DNA of 64,000 bases from an uncultured Pseudomonadales bacterium (GTDB taxonomy: Bacteria > Pseudomonadota > Gammaproteobacteria > Pseudomonadales > Azotimanducaceae), in contig OX638346.1 of NCBI GenBank assembly GCA_951813515.1, positions 1,233,617-1,297,616 on the forward strand, written 5' to 3'. The notes below the pieces were generated by a model that had not been told where the DNA came from, did no database searches, and saw only the letters and a program-made list of their open reading frames with translations. Below are positions 1 through 8,452 of this stretch, one piece after another (positions within the stretch are counted from its first letter, which is position 1; the number at the start of each line of letters is the position of its first letter). The translations under genes were made by a program, and so were the position numbers.

Positions 1-63
1 GATCGCGATCCTGGTCGTCGTCAAACCACTCTGACATGCACTGAACGAGAGCCTCATCCCCAC
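1..63. other. Left edge, upstream of hemL
   Basis: Too short to assign. In the second + frame the first 34 bases read [10 protein letters not shown] followed by TGA, which could be the last residues of an upstream membrane protein. On the - strand an ATG at 36 opens [12 protein letters not shown] running off the edge, so a divergent gene is also possible. No convincing ribosome binding site precedes hemL in this stretch. Confidence 0.3.
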
Positions 64-1350
64 GTGAAACGAAACGAATCCAGGCGACTGTACCGCCGCG
101 CCCAGGAAGTCATTCCCGGCGGCGTCAATTCTCCAGTCCGCGCGTTCAGGGGGGTCGGCGGCTCCCCCGTGTTCTTCGCGTCGGCGAATGGACCGCACCT
201 TTTCGATGTCGATGGCAACCGCTACATCGACTACGTCGCATCCTGGGGTCCGATGATCCAGGGCCACGGCTTCGAACCCGTAGTAAGCGCGATCAGGGAC
301 CAGGCGGCCAAGTCGCTTGGCTTCGGCGCCCCCACACAACGCGAAACGGAAATGGCCGAAAAGATCGTCGACACGGTGCCGGGAGTCGAAAAGGTACGGC
401 TGGTCAACTCCGGCACCGAAGCGACGATGTCGGCCATTCGACTTGCGCGGGGCTTCACGTCGCGAGATCTCGTCATCAAGTTCGACGGCTGTTACCACGG
501 CCACTCGGATGCGCTGCTGGCGAAGGCCGGTAGCGGCGTCTTGACACTGGGTTTGCCGAACTCTCCCGGCGTGCCCGAGTCCGTCGCGCGGCACACGCTG
601 ACGTTGCCGTTCAACGACGCGGAGGCCGTGCGCACCGCATTTTCGCAGTATGGGGACCAGGTCGCCGCTGTAATCATGGAACCCGTCGCGGGAAACATGG
701 GCTGTATTCCACCCTTGCCCGGATTTCTCGAAGCCGTGCGAGGGATCACTGCCGATGACGGGGCGCTGCTCATCTTCGACGAGGTGATGACGGGATTTCG
801 CATCGCTCGGGGTGGTGCGCAGGCGCTATACGGCGTATCGGCCGACCTGATCACCCTTGGAAAGGTGATCGGCGGTGGCTTACCGGTTGGCGCATTCGGG
901 GGACGCGCAGATGTAATGGATCACATCGCACCCGAAGGTCCGGTGTACCAGGCCGGCACGCTGTCGGGGAACCCCCTGGCGACGACGGCTGGCCTCACAT
1001 TGCTCAACACCCTCGACGACGCCTTCTATGCCCGACTGGACGCACAGACCGAAGCGCTCACTAAGGGACTCAAGGAGCTTGCGGACCGGAACAATGTTGC
1101 CGTTCGCATCAACAGCGTTTGCGGCATGTTCAGCATGTTCTTCACATCCGCTTCCCGGGTCGCCTCCTTTGAGGACGTCTCGCGCTGCGATGTCGCGCGT
1201 TACAACCGGTTCTTTCACGCGATGCTGGACGCGGGCGTCTATTTCGCTCCCTCCGCGTTCGAATCCGCCTTCGTTTCCGGCGCGCACACCGAAACGGAAA
1301 TTGACGCCACCCTGGCAGCGGCCGAACACGCCTTCGCGCGACTGGACTGA
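64..1350 (+). CDS. hemL: Glutamate-1-semialdehyde 2,1-aminomutase
   Basis: Converts glutamate-1-semialdehyde to 5-aminolevulinate, the second step of the C5 route to haem; cytoplasmic, PLP-dependent class III aminotransferase fold. The N-terminus has the family signature [11 protein letters not shown] (about residues 18-28), and the PLP lysine lies in [17 protein letters not shown] (Lys267), with the upstream FDEVMTGFR stretch that holds the cofactor aspartate. The 428-residue length is normal for HemL. The start is GTG at 64; the frame stays open to the window edge but has no ATG upstream, and the protein aligns from [14 protein letters not shown]. The stop overlaps the start of the following kinase by one base, so the two are probably co-transcribed. 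Pathway assignment is secure; the exact start is less so. Confidence 0.96.
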   Translation: MKRNESRRLYRRAQEVIPGGVNSPVRAFRGVGGSPVFFASANGPHLFDVDGNRYIDYVASWGPMIQGHGFEPVVSAIRDQAAKSLGFGAPTQRETEMAEKIVDTVPGVEKVRLVNSGTEATMSAIRLARGFTSRDLVIKFDGCYHGHSDALLAKAGSGVLTLGLPNSPGVPESVARHTLTLPFNDAEAVRTAFSQYGDQVAAVIMEPVAGNMGCIPPLPGFLEAVRGITADDGALLIFDEVMTGFRIARGGAQALYGVSADLITLGKVIGGGLPVGAFGGRADVMDHIAPEGPVYQAGTLSGNPLATTAGLTLLNTLDDAFYARLDAQTEALTKGLKELADRNNVAVRINSVCGMFSMFFTSASRVASFEDVSRCDVARYNRFFHAMLDAGVYFAPSAFESAFVSGAHTETEIDATLAAAEHAFARLD

Positions 1351-2360
1351 TGCCACAAGCGAATCCGGGTTCTTACGACGTCTATGGCGTCGGCAATGCG
1401 CTGGTCGACATGGAGCATTCTGTCGACGACGCGTACCTGCGCAGCCATGGTATCGCCAAGGGCCACATGACACTGGTCGACGAACTCCGAATGGAGACGC
1501 TCCTCGAGTCCCTGGACGTGCGCGAAGCGACACGCATGTGCGGGGGGTCCGCAGCCAACACCGCGTACGCCGTCTGCGGATTTGGTGGCACGAGCTACTA
1601 TTCGTGCCGGGTTGCCGGCGATGAAGCCGGCGCGTATTTCCTCTCCGAGATAGGCGCCGCAGGGGTCGATACCAATCGACATGACTCACGGGTTCCGGGA
1701 ACAACAGGTCGTTGCCTCGTCCTTGTTACCCTGGATGCGGAACGCTCCATGAACACCTGTCTCGGCGTTTCCGACACGCTCGACCCAAGCGACATCGATA
1801 CCGACGCGCTCTCTCGAGCCAGCTATCTCTACATCGAAGGCTATCTTTCCTCTTCCACCTCCGGTCGCGCGGCCGCAGTGCGAGCGCGGGAGGCAGCCGA
1901 GGCCGAAGGCGTTCGTACCAGCATGACCCTGTCCGACCCCACCATGGTCGAGTTCTTTCGCGACGGCCTGACCACCATGCTGGGCAATGGCGTGGACCAG
2001 CTCTTCTGCAATGAAGAGGAAGCACTGGCCTGGACGCGCACGGACCGAGTCGACATCGCCGTGAACGAACTGCGCGACATAGCCCCTTGCGTGAACGTCA
2101 CGCTCGGCAGTGCCGGATGCCTCGTCGCGACGAGCGCTGGACGCCGCAGCGTCCCGGGATTTCAGGTGGCTGCGAACGATACGACCGGGGCGGGCGACAT
2201 CTACGCCGGCGCCTGCCTGTATGTCCTGACCCACGGCGGGGCAACCGAGGCGGCGGCGAGATTTGCCAACTACGCCGCAGCGCAACTTGTGACCCGGTAT
2301 GGTGCGCGCCTGCCGAATGTCGCGGCTTACCGGGCACTACGTAACGAATTCCACGGCTAG
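1350..2360 (+). CDS. PfkB-family sugar/nucleoside kinase (adenosine kinase-like)
   Basis: A ribokinase/PfkB-fold ATP-dependent kinase of 336 residues. The N-terminal substrate-side motif MCGGSAANTAYAV (about residues 63-75) and the C-terminal DTTGAGDIYAG, whose Asp283 is the expected catalytic base, are both intact. The overall sequence resembles the bacterial 'adenosine kinase' branch rather than ribokinase or fructokinase, but the substrate cannot be read from the motifs. It starts inside the hemL stop codon (TGATG), implying translational coupling. A link between this kinase and haem synthesis is not evident, so the pairing may simply be a shared transcript. The stop codon lies within the first bases of a dispersed structured repeat. 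Confidence 0.88.
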   Translation: MPQANPGSYDVYGVGNALVDMEHSVDDAYLRSHGIAKGHMTLVDELRMETLLESLDVREATRMCGGSAANTAYAVCGFGGTSYYSCRVAGDEAGAYFLSEIGAAGVDTNRHDSRVPGTTGRCLVLVTLDAERSMNTCLGVSDTLDPSDIDTDALSRASYLYIEGYLSSSTSGRAAAVRAREAAEAEGVRTSMTLSDPTMVEFFRDGLTTMLGNGVDQLFCNEEEALAWTRTDRVDIAVNELRDIAPCVNVTLGSAGCLVATSAGRRSVPGFQVAANDTTGAGDIYAGACLYVLTHGGATEAAARFANYAAAQLVTRYGARLPNVAAYRALRNEFHG

Positions 2361-2410
2361 GGGCCTGCGCCGAAGAACGGCACGCGGTGCCGACCAAAGG
2401 CGCGGGGTGC
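2355..2410 (+). repeat. Dispersed structured repeat, copy 1 (truncated)
   Basis: GGCTAGGGGCCTGCGCC at 2355-2371 is identical over 17 bases to a second copy at 44893-44909. The copy continues with AGAACGGCAC and GTGCCGA, forming an inner hairpin GGCAC/GTGCC inside an outer stem CCTGCGCC/GGCGCGGG (2364-2371 with 2399-2406). It lacks the 54-base 3' module seen in copies 2 and 3. It begins within the stop codon of the PfkB kinase and lies between two convergent genes. Confidence 0.7.
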
Positions 2411-2424
2411 GGGACGTGTCCCGC
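2409..2424. terminator. Possible bidirectional terminator hairpin
   Basis: A perfect palindrome, GCGGGACGTGTCCCGC, lies between the convergent PfkB kinase and sfsA, six bases from the sfsA stop codon. Neither side has a real T-run, so intrinsic termination is uncertain. Confidence 0.35.
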
Positions 2425-2429
2425 TTGCT

Positions 2430-3155
2430 CTATAGCAGCACGGCGAGTGCTCTATCGAGGGTGATCTCTCTTGGGGAGACCGTACATCCGTATGCGATGA
2501 CCTCGACGCCGGCGTCGGCCGCCCGACGCAACGCGGCACCGTACTGCGGATCGATGTCGTCCGCCGGCGTTACACGACGGATACCCGTGTGCGGAACGCA
2601 GTACAGCAGGACGCTTCGATAGCCGATCGCGACGCAGCACGCCAGCGCCTCGACGTGCCGCCTCGCCCGCTCGCTCACGGCATCGGGAAAGGCTCCCAGG
2701 CAGCCTCGAGCAAGAGTGACGCTCTTGACTTCCACATATGCCACCGGATCCTCTTTGGTGTCGGTTTGGTAAAGGCCAAAGTCGAACCTTCCGTGGGATG
2801 AAGAGCGGGGCCGCGCCGGAACCGGGACTTCGCGGCGGAAACAACTGGTCAGAAGTTCCGGAATCCGCCCCGCAGCGAGCGCCTCGGCGACAACAGCATT
2901 GGCCCGCGCGGTGTTGACGCCGATTCGGTTCCCCGCTTCCGTCTCGACAATCTCCAGGGTATGCGCGTACTTGCGCTGGGTTCGCGAAGATGTGGAAAAC
3001 CAGACGGGGCTGCCTGGAGTATCGCAACCAAGCATGGCGCCGGTGTTCGCGCAGTGCATTGTCACCACACCCCGCCCGGCAATTTCCACATCCGCCAGGA
3101 AGCGCTTGTAGCGACGTTTCAAAACGCCGGGCAACAATGGGGGCTCGAATCTCAT
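2430..3155 (-). CDS. sfsA: SfsA family DNA-binding/nuclease-like protein
   Basis: SfsA ('sugar fermentation stimulation'), 241 residues, close to the usual 230-240. The conserved N-terminal RRYKRFLADVEI and HCANTGAM blocks, a central VGVNT-like segment (IGVNTARAN) and the acidic YVEVKSVTL motif, which resembles a PD-(D/E)xK nuclease core, are all present. The molecular role of SfsA is not settled; it has been described as a DNA-binding regulator of maltose metabolism. In E. coli it sits directly upstream of dksA in the same direction; here it is next to dksA but divergent, sharing an 84-102 base upstream region. ATG at 3155 begins MRFEPPLLPG, the standard N-terminus. Confidence 0.93.
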   Translation of the reverse strand: MRFEPPLLPGVLKRRYKRFLADVEIAGRGVVTMHCANTGAMLGCDTPGSPVWFSTSSRTQRKYAHTLEIVETEAGNRIGVNTARANAVVAEALAAGRIPELLTSCFRREVPVPARPRSSSHGRFDFGLYQTDTKEDPVAYVEVKSVTLARGCLGAFPDAVSERARRHVEALACCVAIGYRSVLLYCVPHTGIRRVTPADDIDPQYGAALRRAADAGVEVIAYGCTVSPREITLDRALAVLL

Positions 3156-3257
3156 GCGACGCGCGTCATTGATTGAACGGAAGTATTGTCCAAACAGTGG
3201 TTGATTTGATAGCTTTCGCGCCTTCGCGAGTCAGCAGGTTTGAGGCCGAGAAGGACC

Positions 3258-3749
3258 ATGCCCGCAAAGAACATGAAAACCTCGTCAGGATCCGGGTCGA
3301 CGGGGCTTGAAGCCGCCGCATTCGTTTTGGTGGATTCTCCGTTCAGGAACTTCGTGCCCTACGACCCGGCCGAAGGCGAGCCGTATATGGGTCAATCGCA
3401 ACTGGACCATTTCCGGAAAATGCTGCTCGATTGGCGCCGCCAACTCATGGAGGAGGTTGATCGAACCGTCAACCACATGCAGGACGAAGCCGCCAATTTC
3501 CCCGATCCAGCGGACCGGGCGACCCAGGAGGAGGAGTTCAGCATCGAACTCAAGACCCGCGACCGCGAACGCAAACTCATCAAGAAGATCGCCGAAACGC
3601 TGGAACGCATCGACACGGAAGACTACGGCTACTGCGATACCTGCGGCGTGGAGATCGGCCTGCGCCGCCTCGAAGCTCGGCCAACCGCCTCGCAGTGCGT
3701 GGACTGCAAGGCCTTGTCGGAACTGCGCGAACGGCAGCTTCACGCCTGA
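3258..3749 (+). CDS. dksA: RNA polymerase-binding transcription factor DksA
   Basis: Binds the RNA polymerase secondary channel and, with ppGpp, represses rRNA promoters and activates amino-acid biosynthesis promoters. The coiled-coil tip DPADR within DEAANFPDPADRATQEEEF carries the two essential aspartates, and the C-terminal zinc finger is CxxC-x17-CxxC (CDTCG...CVDC). From the ATG at 3258 the protein is 163 residues, slightly longer than the E. coli protein because of an N-terminal stretch before EPYMGQSQLDHF. An in-frame TTG at 3240 would add six residues; AAGGA lies only two bases before the ATG, so the start is unsettled. gluQ follows 35 bases downstream, the usual pairing. Confidence 0.95.
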   Translation: MPAKNMKTSSGSGSTGLEAAAFVLVDSPFRNFVPYDPAEGEPYMGQSQLDHFRKMLLDWRRQLMEEVDRTVNHMQDEAANFPDPADRATQEEEFSIELKTRDRERKLIKKIAETLERIDTEDYGYCDTCGVEIGLRRLEARPTASQCVDCKALSELRERQLHA

Positions 3750-3784
3750 TCCCTACCAGTTCGCGTTCAGCCTCCAGCCGGGGA

Positions 3785-4654
3785 GTGCGATACGTCGGGC
3801 GCTTTGCGCCGACTCCTTCCGGACCTCTCCATTTCGGCTCACTGCTCACCGCCGTTGCCAGCTACCTGGAAGCACGGTGCATCGAAGGCGAATGGAAGCT
3901 ACGCATAGATGACCTCGACGCTCCACGCGTCGAACCCGGCGCCATCGACGAGATTCTTCGAACGCTAGAGTGTCACGGCCTATGCTGGGATGGAGGAATC
4001 TACTACCAGAGCACGGCCACGGACCGCTATGAAGCGGCCATCGAGACGCTGATCGGCCAGGCGCTGTGTTTCGATTGCACCTGTAGCCGCAGGGACCTGC
4101 GGAACCACGTTGTCTACCCGGGAACGTGTCGGCATCGACCCGCGCGACAGCGCGACAACGTGGCGATACGGATTCGTGTCCCGCCGATAGAGTTCGAATT
4201 CGAAGACCGTCTAGGCGGTTATTTCGCACACAACCTGGCCGAAGACGTCGGCGATTTCGTAATTGTCCGTCGCGACCGGATTATCGGCTACCAGCTCGCC
4301 GTGGTGGTCGATGACGATGCCATGGGAGTCACCGATGTCGTCCGTGGCTCGGACCTGTTCGACAATACGCCCCGCCAACTATTCCTGATTGAACATCTCG
4401 GTTTCTCGGCGCCGCAGTACACCCACGTCCCCGTGATCACCGAACGCAGCGGCGTAAAGTTGTCGAAACACACACTCGCCACCGCGATAGACAATCGCTT
4501 TCCCGCGCAGAACCTGCGCACCGTTCTCGATCTCCTGGGTCAAAACCCGCCCATGCTCGCAACCGTGGATGCCCTGTTGGATTGGGCGACCTCGTACTGG
4601 CGACTCTCGGCGGTGCCACGAGGCGCAACCCTGGAGACCTGGCAGAGCATCTGA
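3785..4654 (+). CDS. gluQ: Glutamyl-Q tRNA(Asp) synthetase
   Basis: Truncated glutamyl-tRNA synthetase paralogue that attaches glutamate to queuosine-34 of tRNA(Asp). It contains the catalytic core only: GRFAPTPSGPLHFGS holds the HIGH-like motif, the zinc-binding set is CFDCTC...Y..GTC, and KLSKH is the KMSKS-equivalent. There is no anticodon-binding domain, as expected for the family. GTG at 3785 gives MRYVGRFAPTPSG, the canonical start of GluQ-RS, and a length of 289 residues (family about 290-310); the frame is open further upstream inside dksA but that sequence is not GluQ-like. It lies 35 bases after dksA, as in E. coli and Pseudomonas, and is followed by the 45-bp repeat array. Confidence 0.95.
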   Translation: MRYVGRFAPTPSGPLHFGSLLTAVASYLEARCIEGEWKLRIDDLDAPRVEPGAIDEILRTLECHGLCWDGGIYYQSTATDRYEAAIETLIGQALCFDCTCSRRDLRNHVVYPGTCRHRPARQRDNVAIRIRVPPIEFEFEDRLGGYFAHNLAEDVGDFVIVRRDRIIGYQLAVVVDDDAMGVTDVVRGSDLFDNTPRQLFLIEHLGFSAPQYTHVPVITERSGVKLSKHTLATAIDNRFPAQNLRTVLDLLGQNPPMLATVDALLDWATSYWRLSAVPRGATLETWQSI

Positions 4655-4692
4655 TCCCGGGACACCATCGCGATGCCTTGGTTCGGAATAGC

Positions 4693-4895
4693 CTCACGCT
4701 CCGGTTGAGTTCCACCTTGCTTGCGCGGGGCCCTCTCGCGCTCCCCGGCTGAGGGCTCTCTTCTCGCGAGGGCAAAACCCCTCGCGCTCCCCGGCTGAGG
4801 GCTCTTTCTTGCGAGGGGAAAACCCCTCGCGCTCCCCGGCTGAGGGCTCTCTCTTGCGAGGGGAAAACCCCTCGCGCTCCCCGGCTGAGGGCTCT
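4693..4895. repeat. Tandem array of about 45-bp palindrome-containing repeats
   Basis: Four near-identical units begin with CTCGCGCTCCCCGGCTGAGG at 4735, 4781, 4826 and 4871 (spacing 46, 45, 45), preceded by a degenerate unit at 4693 (CTCACGCTCCGGTTGAG). Each junction contains the inverted repeat GCGAGGGG/CCCCTCGC around AAAA, so the array can form successive hairpins. One further copy of the same unit lies at 40501-40538. The array fills the gap between gluQ and the CbrB-like gene. The units abut with no unique spacers, so it is not a CRISPR array. Confidence 0.9.
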
Positions 4896-4924
4896 CCAAC
4901 CGTCTTTTGGTAGCATCGGATTCT

Positions 4925-6289
4925 ATGTCGCACGTTCTTGTTGTTGAGCCGAACCCTGGATACCGCGCGCATCTGTGCGATCTGCTGGAACGCAATGGCT
5001 ATGCCGTCGACCACGCTGCGCGATTTCCGCAATCAATCGGAAAGACGTTTGCGGCGGTCGTGGCCAACGCGCGCCTGGCGGAGCCCGGCACCGTCTTGCC
5101 GACGGACCAGAACCTCCCTCTCATTCTGATCGCCGACCAGGCAAACATACGCGCCGCAGTCGACGCCATTCGAGAAGGCGCGGCCGACTACCTGCCGCGC
5201 TCTTTCGAACCCGGAGAACTGCTGGAGACGCTTGAACGCGTCATCTCTCTGGATGCCGAGGAGGCTCAGCAACCGCCCCGATACGACACTTGGCTCCTGC
5301 GTGGCTCCTGCGCGGCGATGCGGGAACTGTTCCAGAGCATAGAGATGGTCGCGCCCACCGAGTCAACCGTGTTGATTGAAGGGGAGCCCGGAACCGGCAA
5401 GGAACTCGTGGCCCGCGCGCTCCACTCATCCGGGCAGCGTCGACAAGCACCACTGATGACCCTTAACTGCGCGGGCACTCCCCAGCCGCTCATCGAATCG
5501 GAACTGTTCGGCCACGGCCCGGTCAACGCCCCAGCCGCAGGACTTCTGCAGGCCTCAGACGGCGGCACCCTTTTTTTGAAAGAAGTCGGCGAGTTACCGC
5601 TCTCGACGCAAGACCGTCTGATCGACTTCTTCCGCGGGTCTGCAACGCGAAACGCACCCTCGTCGGGCGTCGATGGCAACGCGCCAGTGCCTTTGCCCGA
5701 TGTCCGCGTCATCGCATCGACGCACCACAACATCGGGCGTTTGGCGGAGAACGGGCAGTTTCGTGAAGAGCTGTTCCGTCACCTTAACTCGGTGACGCTG
5801 AAGGTCCCGCCGCTGCGCAGCCGCGGCAAGGATATCGTCGAACTCGCCAAGGGGTTGCTTGCCCGGCATGCCGTTTCCATGAACAAGTCCGGATTGAGAT
5901 TCTCCGACGACGCGCTTGCTGCCATTGCGGAGTACCACTGGCCCGGAAACCTGCGCGAACTCGAAAACGCCGTCGAGCGCGCTGTCATTCTGTCGGGACA
6001 CAGCGTGATTGGAGCGGAACTTCTTGCCATCGACGCCGGTCGACTGCAGGACGCCAGCCGGATGGACGGCGAATCGGATCAAGGCGCGATTGACGACGAC
6101 CCGGGAGACCATGTCTCTCTGGAGGACTATTTCGTCAAGTTCGTTACCGACAACCAGGAACGATTCACCGAGACCGAACTGGCCGCAAAGCTCGGCATCA
6201 GCCGAAAGAACCTCTGGGAGCGGCGCAAGCGCTACAGCATTCCCCGCCGGCGAACGCGTACTCGCCGACCGCGACGGGACTTCGGCTAG
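4925..6289 (+). CDS. CbrB-like NtrC-family regulator, apparently degenerate
   Basis: 454 residues with the three-part NtrC layout: a receiver-like domain (1-110), an AAA+ domain (about 125-365) and a C-terminal Fis-type helix-turn-helix (ETELAAKLGISRKNLWERR, near the end). Position between gluQ and pcnB and the ending RRKRYSIPRRR match Pseudomonas CbrB. Key residues are missing. The receiver begins VVEPN without the acidic pair, and the phosphorylated Asp position is Asn48. The GAFTGA loop that contacts sigma-54 is absent: FGH runs straight to GPVNAPAAGLLQASDGG, about five residues short. The Walker B motif reads FLKEVGE, with Lys219 replacing Asp. Walker A (GEPGTGKE) and the REELFRHLN arginine are kept. 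No cbrA kinase gene is present. It probably binds DNA without acting as a phosphorylated sigma-54 activator (inference). ATG at 4925 is chosen over an upstream TTG at 4907. Confidence 0.85.
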   Translation: MSHVLVVEPNPGYRAHLCDLLERNGYAVDHAARFPQSIGKTFAAVVANARLAEPGTVLPTDQNLPLILIADQANIRAAVDAIREGAADYLPRSFEPGELLETLERVISLDAEEAQQPPRYDTWLLRGSCAAMRELFQSIEMVAPTESTVLIEGEPGTGKELVARALHSSGQRRQAPLMTLNCAGTPQPLIESELFGHGPVNAPAAGLLQASDGGTLFLKEVGELPLSTQDRLIDFFRGSATRNAPSSGVDGNAPVPLPDVRVIASTHHNIGRLAENGQFREELFRHLNSVTLKVPPLRSRGKDIVELAKGLLARHAVSMNKSGLRFSDDALAAIAEYHWPGNLRELENAVERAVILSGHSVIGAELLAIDAGRLQDASRMDGESDQGAIDDDPGDHVSLEDYFVKFVTDNQERFTETELAAKLGISRKNLWERRKRYSIPRRRTRTRRPRRDFG

Positions 6290-6392
6290 TGGACTGACGG
6301 GCCCGCCGAGCACTTACCTGCACGTCGGACTTTCCCTTTTTCGACCGGCAACCTAACATCCCCTACGACAAACCCGATCAGCGATTGTTTCT

Positions 6393-7685
6393 TTGAGCGA
6401 AGCGCCACCTCTCCAGACCGTCAATCCGCAGCTTGACCAGAGCGTCCTGTCGGCGAACGCGGTGACCGTCGTCAAGGCGCTACGCGAAGCGGGATTCGAC
6501 GCCTACCTGGTCGGTGGCTGCGTGCGGGATCTGCTGCTTGGCAGGACGCCAAAGGACTTCGATGTCGCAACGGATGCCACGCCGGAGGAAGTCAAGGCCG
6601 CTTTCTCCCGGGCGCGTCTCGTTGGACGACGATTTCGCATAGCCCACGTACAGTTCCGCAGAGAGTACATAGAAGTCTCCACCTTCCGGCGCGGCAATCC
6701 CGAAGAGACGGACGAAGGCGAAGCCGGCTTCGATGGGAATGATCGCTCGGTGGATGGCGTCATCCTGCGAGACAATCTCTACGGGACGCGAGATGAAGAT
6801 GCGCTTCGGCGCGATTTTACTGTCAATGCCCTCTACTACGATCCCATCGATGACGTGCTGCTGGACTACAGCAATGGCTTGCGCGATATCAGCGATCGTA
6901 CGCTTCGAACCATCGGCGACCCGATGACCCGTTTTCGGGAAGACCCTGTTCGCATCCTGCGAGCGGTAAGGTTCGCGGCCAAGCTCGATTTTCGATTCCA
7001 TGCCGACACCGAGCGCGCCATTGCGCCGCTCGCCGAACTATTGACCGCGATATCGCCGTCGCGCCTGTTCGACGAGTTCAACAAGCTGTTCATGCGGGGA
7101 CACGCTGTCGCTGCGTGGGAGCTCATGCACCGCTTCGGCCTTCCCGAAATCCTCTTTCCGCTGTTCGAAAACGAGGATTCCATCGTCCGTGCGGCGCTGC
7201 AGAGCACCGACGAGCGCATCCGGGAGGACAAGCCGGTGACGAGCGCTTTCCTGTTTGCCGCCATGTGCTGGCCGGAGTTCCAACGGCGCAGTGCGCTCTC
7301 TGCCACCGCAAGGAATGCAGCGGACGAACGCCTGAAGGCCGCCCATGCGGTCATCGGCGAACAGGCGTTGACCGTCGCAATTCCCCGGCGCCTGACCTTT
7401 TTCATCCGCGATGTGTGGCGACTGCAGACGCGCCTGGAGCGGAAAACAGCGCGCGGCATGCTCGATCATCCCCGATTTCGGGCGGCTTACGACTTCCTCG
7501 CGATTCGCGCGAAGGTGGGCGAAGCGGACCCTGATCTCGTGCAATGGTGGACCGACGCGCAGACGGAACGAGGGGCGGAAGGGGATAGCCCGACGACGCA
7601 ACCTCGAACGCAACCTCGAAGGCGCCGACGCCGACGGTCTCGTGGTCGCAGAGCCGCAGATGGCCGCCAGGTTCGTCCCCAGTAG
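6393..7685 (+). CDS. pcnB: Poly(A) polymerase I
   Basis: Adds 3' poly(A) tails that mark RNA for decay. It has the class II nucleotidyltransferase head with GGCVRDLLLGRTPKDFDVAT (catalytic aspartates in DFD), then the RRDFTVNAL and tRNA-nucleotidyltransferase-like RNA-binding segments (FREDPVRILRAVRFAAKL), and finally a strongly basic tail (RRRRRRRSRGRR) typical of PcnB rather than of CCA-adding enzymes. Length is 430 residues (E. coli about 465). The best start is TTG at 6393 giving MSEAPPLQT; no good ribosome site is seen. Its place upstream of the pan genes is conserved, but the deoxynucleoside kinase that follows stands where folK usually is. Confidence 0.94.
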   Translation: MSEAPPLQTVNPQLDQSVLSANAVTVVKALREAGFDAYLVGGCVRDLLLGRTPKDFDVATDATPEEVKAAFSRARLVGRRFRIAHVQFRREYIEVSTFRRGNPEETDEGEAGFDGNDRSVDGVILRDNLYGTRDEDALRRDFTVNALYYDPIDDVLLDYSNGLRDISDRTLRTIGDPMTRFREDPVRILRAVRFAAKLDFRFHADTERAIAPLAELLTAISPSRLFDEFNKLFMRGHAVAAWELMHRFGLPEILFPLFENEDSIVRAALQSTDERIREDKPVTSAFLFAAMCWPEFQRRSALSATARNAADERLKAAHAVIGEQALTVAIPRRLTFFIRDVWRLQTRLERKTARGMLDHPRFRAAYDFLAIRAKVGEADPDLVQWWTDAQTERGAEGDSPTTQPRTQPRRRRRRRSRGRRAADGRQVRPQ

Positions 7686-7749
7686 TGCTTTCCATGGTCG
7701 GCGGGCGGGGCCGGGCCAGAGCCAAAGGCACCGGGGACGGGACTGACCC

Positions 7750-8439
7750 ATGAATGTGCATCACACCGGTTCGGCCAGTTCCGGCATGACGGATTCCGCC
7801 CGCGACCTTCCCGGTTACATCGCGATCGAGGGACCTATCGGCGTCGGCAAGACTACGCTCGCCAAGCGGCTGGCAGAATCCTTCGGTTATCCCCTGTTGC
7901 TGGAACCGTCCACCGAGAACCCGTTCCTGGATCGGTTCTACCGGGAGGGGCGCCGCCACGCGCTGCCGACGCAACTGTTCTTCCTCCTGCATCGAGCGCA
8001 GCAAGTTGCCCAGGTCAGAAACGACCTGTTGGGGTCCGTCCTCGTCGCTGATTTCCTGATCGAAAAGGACAGGCTTTTCGCACAACTCAACCTCGACGAG
8101 AACGAACTGGAACTCTACGACCGGATCCACGAGGCCCTGGATCTGAAACCCCCGTCGCCTGATCTCGTCGTGTACCTGCAGGCGCCCGTGTCAGTGCTGT
8201 TGCGCCGCATCCGACGGCGTGGGATAGGTTTTGAACAACAGATGGATGCCAACTATCTCACCGCCCTGTGCGCGGCCTACACCGAGTTCTTTCACTACTA
8301 CGACGAGGCACCTCTCCTTATCGTGAACGCCGCAAACGTTGACTTCGGCAACGACCAGCACTTCGATTCCCTGGTGGAGCGGCTCACCGAAATGGAAGGC
8401 ACTCGCCAGTACTTCAATCCCGATCCAACGTTGTTGTAA
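7750..8439 (+). CDS. Deoxynucleoside kinase (dAdo/dGuo kinase family)
   Basis: Phosphorylates deoxynucleosides for dNTP salvage. The P-loop is [14 protein letters not shown] (about residues 31-44), followed by [15 protein letters not shown] (the substrate-side glutamate region), the EKDRLFAQ motif that corresponds to the DRS box, and an arginine-rich lid ([13 protein letters not shown]). Length 229 residues from ATG 7750; an in-frame ATG at 7786 ([10 protein letters not shown]) would trim twelve residues that are not conserved. It sits between pcnB and panB, with panB starting 13 bases after the stop. In many gammaproteobacteria this family lies beside or fused to folK; here no folK is found. 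Substrate preference between dA, dG and dC is not readable. Confidence 0.88.
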   Translation: MNVHHTGSASSGMTDSARDLPGYIAIEGPIGVGKTTLAKRLAESFGYPLLLEPSTENPFLDRFYREGRRHALPTQLFFLLHRAQQVAQVRNDLLGSVLVADFLIEKDRLFAQLNLDENELELYDRIHEALDLKPPSPDLVVYLQAPVSVLLRRIRRRGIGFEQQMDANYLTALCAAYTEFFHYYDEAPLLIVNAANVDFGNDQHFDSLVERLTEMEGTRQYFNPDPTLL

Positions 8440-8452
8440 GCAAGGGCCCGCA

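Noticed and set aside
4693-4895. CRISPR array
   Set aside because: Units are directly adjacent with no unique spacers, are palindromic across the junction, and there are no cas genes.
4437-5032. Three overlapping - strand reading frames across the 45-bp array giving 15-residue repeats such as EPSAGEREGFSPRK
   Set aside because: The repeat period of 45 is a multiple of three, so repeated peptides appear in every open frame. There is no ribosome site, the frames overlap gluQ and the regulator, and the same unit is non-coding at 40.5 kb.
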